From: Nitrospirota bacterium
GTDB lineage: Bacteria; Nitrospirota; Thermodesulfovibrionia; Thermodesulfovibrionales; Dissulfurispiraceae
Assembly (NCBI GenBank): GCA_016212685.1
Contig: JACREW010000184.1
Coordinates: forward strand, 1 to 7,459
Length of the DNA stretch: 7,459 nucleotides
Direction of reading: 5' to 3'
The position numbers and the translations under genes were made by a program. Below the pieces are notes generated by a model that worked only from the letters and a program-made list of their open reading frames with translations, had not been told where the DNA came from and ran no database searches. Positions 5,675 to 7,459 of this stretch are shown here, piece by piece; positions within the stretch are counted from its first letter, which is position 1, and each line of letters opens with the position of its first letter.

Positions 5675-6304
5675 TTGCGCATAGGAATCCTTGGCGGCAC
5701 CTTCAATCCCATTCATTTCGGACATTTGCGGGCTGCCGAAGAGGCGCGGGATAAAACCGGTCTCGATAAGGTTGTTTTTGTTCCGTCGGGCAATCCTCCC
5801 CTTAAGACGGCGGATACCATAGACGCCTCGGATCGGTATATAATGACAAAGCTCGCTACGGATTCGAATGTGGACTTTGTCGTTTCGGATGTCGAATTAA
5901 GGCAGGAAGAAAAATCGTATACGGTAAACACCATTCAGAGGTTGCGCGAGATTTATCCGGAGGACGAACTTTTCTTTATACTCGGAATAGATGCCTTTAT
6001 GGATATGCCTAATTGGTGGCTGCCGGATGTGCTCATGAGCATGGTGGATTTTATACTGGTGACAAGGCCTGGGTTTGATATGGCGGATGTCGAGAAGTCG
6101 CCGTATATAAAGGATTGGCAAAGGGCAGGCGAAGATTTTTTAAGGTTAGTGAGCGGCAAGAAGGTCATTCCTGTTCAGGTTACGCCAATGGACATATCGT
6201 CAACAGAGATAAGGAGGCTTTTGAGGGAAGGAAGGAGCGTAAAATACCTTTTGCCGGAGCCGGTTGAGAGGTATATATACAGCCATAATTTATACAGGCA
6301 ATAA
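5675..6304 (+). CDS. nadD: Nicotinate-nucleotide adenylyltransferase
   Basis: This 209-residue cytosolic enzyme transfers AMP from ATP to nicotinate mononucleotide, making deamido-NAD in NAD biosynthesis. The nucleotidyltransferase signature GGTFNPIHFGHL (residues 7-18, with His14 and His17 as the HxGH-type motif) sits at the very N-terminus, and ISSTEIR (174-180) is the second ATP-binding motif. VFVPSGNPPLK (34-44) and ILGIDAF also fit the family. The start must be the TTG at 5675: the conserved GILGGTF begins at residue 4 and no ATG or GTG is available ahead of it. With only 3 bases after the previous stop and a weak ribosome site, translation is probably coupled to the 92-residue gene. The rsfS gene that often follows nadD is not here; a histidine kinase follows after 36 bases. 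Confidence 0.96.
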   Translation: MRIGILGGTFNPIHFGHLRAAEEARDKTGLDKVVFVPSGNPPLKTADTIDASDRYIMTKLATDSNVDFVVSDVELRQEEKSYTVNTIQRLREIYPEDELFFILGIDAFMDMPNWWLPDVLMSMVDFILVTRPGFDMADVEKSPYIKDWQRAGEDFLRLVSGKKVIPVQVTPMDISSTEIRRLLREGRSVKYLLPEPVERYIYSHNLYRQ

Positions 6305-6336
6305 CCTATAGCCTCTTGCCTATTGCCCACAGCCTG
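6295..6336. repeat. Short GCCTATTGCC-type repeat between nadD and the kinase
   Basis: The short gap is built of variants of one word: GGCAATA (6297-6303) pairs perfectly with TATTGCC (6321-6327), and CAGGC (6295-6299) with GCCTG (6332-6336), which is followed by four T. GCCTCTTGCC and GCCTATTGCC are near copies. The first bases overlap the nadD stop. It could be a weak hairpin or a fragment of a dispersed repeat. Confidence 0.5.
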
Positions 6337-6340
6337 TTTT

Positions 6341-7444
6341 ATGCTGTATTTCATGGTGTCTCTTGAGGCTGTAGTCAATAATCTCGATGAGGGTATTTTT
6401 TTATTCGACGAAAAAGGCAGGTTGGTCTTCACGAATAAGGCCGGCGAGGAGTTTATAGGCAGGAGTTACAAGGAGATAAAGCATATCCGGTTCAAGGATT
6501 TGTTTTCGGATGCGGAAGATATCGTAATGCTCGTACGGAAGACAATAGACGAAGGTCGTTCGTTTAATTATAAGGAAATGGAAGTGGATATCGGCCGGGC
6601 GGCAAACATAGATCTCAACCTCTCGCCGTTTTATCTCGACAACAGGCTTGAGGGCGCGCTGCTCTGCGTGAGGGAAAACCTTTCTCTGACCGAGCGCGAG
6701 GATTACCATTTCGATTCGCTTCTTTATCTGCTCGGCTCCGTCGCCCATGAGATAAAGAACCCGTTGAGCGGCATAAAGGGGGCCGCCCAGATATTGAATT
6801 CAAGCGCCGTGAACGCCGAGGCCGCCGAGTGCGTGGGATTGATATTGAAAGAGGCTGACAGGCTCAATTCCGTTTTGCACAGTTATCTCACAATGACGAG
6901 AAGGCCTGTTCTCAATCAGTTGAACGTCCATGAGGTGATAGAGCATGCGCTGAAGGTGATGAGAGCCTATATTGAAAAGAAAAAGATCACGGTCACTAAA
7001 TTATACGATCCGAGCCTTCCGAACATCGCGGGCGACGAAAGCAAGCTGCTGCAGGTCTTTATTAATCTTCTTAAGAACGCTGTTGAGGCGATGAAATCAT
7101 CTCGGAACAGGCTTTTGCATATATCCACGAGACCTTCGGAAGAATATATGGTAATCTATGAGAGCAGGGGAGCGGGCAGAAAGAATGCCGGAAGAAAAAA
7201 ACAGAGATGGCTGGTAATAAGCATAGAGGACACCGGCTCCGGCTTGCCGAGGGATGAGATTAACAGGATATTTCTTCCATTTTATACAAAAAAGGCCGGC
7301 GGCAGCGGTCTCGGCCTCTCCTTATCGAAAAAGATAATAAAAGATCACGGGGGGATTATAAAGGTCAAAAGCAGAGAGGGAGAAGGTTCTACGTTCAGCG
7401 TATACCTTCCCCTTCAAGTTATAAGCAACAGGCAATTGCAATGA
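6341..7444 (+). CDS. Soluble PAS-domain sensor histidine kinase, NtrB-like
   Basis: This protein of 367 residues (from the ATG at 6341) has no membrane segment, so it senses a cytosolic signal. A PAS domain covers about residues 8-110 (GIFLFDEKGRLVFTNKAGEEFIG). The dimerisation/phosphoacceptor motif is SVAHEIKNPLSGIKGAAQIL with His136. The ATPase domain has the N box FINLLKNAVEAM (Asn246), G1 box DTGSGL (from Asp297) and G2 box GSGLGLSLS (about 321-330). The wording of the His box is that of NtrB/GlnL-type kinases, which phosphorylate NtrC-type sigma-54 activators; the actual stimulus is unknown. A basic stretch at 274-290 (RGAGRKNAGRKK) interrupts the domain between the N and G1 boxes. The start is uncertain: no ribosome site is seen, and the ATG at 6353 is also possible. 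The stop overlaps the next ATG (ATGA). Confidence 0.9.
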   Translation: MLYFMVSLEAVVNNLDEGIFLFDEKGRLVFTNKAGEEFIGRSYKEIKHIRFKDLFSDAEDIVMLVRKTIDEGRSFNYKEMEVDIGRAANIDLNLSPFYLDNRLEGALLCVRENLSLTEREDYHFDSLLYLLGSVAHEIKNPLSGIKGAAQILNSSAVNAEAAECVGLILKEADRLNSVLHSYLTMTRRPVLNQLNVHEVIEHALKVMRAYIEKKKITVTKLYDPSLPNIAGDESKLLQVFINLLKNAVEAMKSSRNRLLHISTRPSEEYMVIYESRGAGRKNAGRKKQRWLVISIEDTGSGLPRDEINRIFLPFYTKKAGGSGLGLSLSKKIIKDHGGIIKVKSREGEGSTFSVYLPLQVISNRQLQ

Positions 7445-7459
7445 ATAAAAAAATACTAA
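7441..7459 (+). CDS. Start of the next gene, probably a response regulator (3' truncated by window)
   Basis: An ATG overlaps the kinase stop as ATGA and opens the frame MNKKIL before the window ends. Response regulators often start this way (the xKKILxVDD pattern), and an NtrB-like kinase is commonly followed by its NtrC-type partner. Only six codons are visible, so the product is an inference from context. Confidence 0.5.

Noticed and set aside
6323..6340. TTG at 6323 as the kinase start
   Set aside because: The added codons are read from the GCCTATTGCC-type repeat and are not protein-like; an ATG is available at 6341.
1..7459. tRNA, rRNA or known riboswitch
   Set aside because: No tRNA arm motifs, rRNA-like stretches or recognisable riboswitch cores were seen on either strand in the intergenic regions.

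Overview
The window is bacterial chromosome carrying mostly core metabolic genes, with an accessory (restriction-type) gene at the left edge and several non-coding repeats between genes. Strong AGGAGG-type ribosome sites, a small Cys-rich [4Fe-4S] ferredoxin, a soluble NtrB-like sensor kinase and a proA/nadD cluster would suit an anaerobic Nitrospirota or deltaproteobacterial-type organism. That placement is an inference from gene style only; there is no rRNA or other marker here.

Layout, left to right. Positions 2-1855 hold the C-terminal 617 residues of a type III restriction-type helicase/nuclease whose N-terminus, and any partner methylase, lie upstream. Then come hisI (1909-2229), a 134-bp hairpin-forming element bounded by a perfect 14-bp inverted repeat (2241-2374), a HIT-family gene (2418-2762), and a 320-bp non-coding stretch (2763-3082) filled by nested inverted and direct repeats. 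A Nudix hydrolase (3083-3640) converges on a ferredoxin gene on the minus strand (3713-3895). Copies of a short GTTATAGCGT motif lie on both sides of the ferredoxin and supply the Nudix stop codon. The right half is one plus-strand series: proA (4087-5343), a 92-residue protein of unknown function (5393-5671), nadD with a TTG start (5675-6304), an NtrB-like histidine kinase (6341-7444), and the first codons of the next gene (7441 on), which overlaps the kinase stop as ATGA and is probably its response regulator.

The genes do not form one pathway. They cover histidine, proline and NAD biosynthesis, nucleotide clean-up (HIT, Nudix), electron transfer and a two-component system. The proA to nadD run looks like a transcription unit, with a candidate promoter at 4003-4031 inside the repeat-rich leader. 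The HIT and ferredoxin genes each have their own perfect extended -10 promoter (TGTTATAAT).

I see no convincing new multi-gene system. The parts most worth a second look are the 134-bp element next to the HIT promoter, the repeat families around the Nudix and ferredoxin genes, and the uncharacterised 92-residue protein between proA and nadD.
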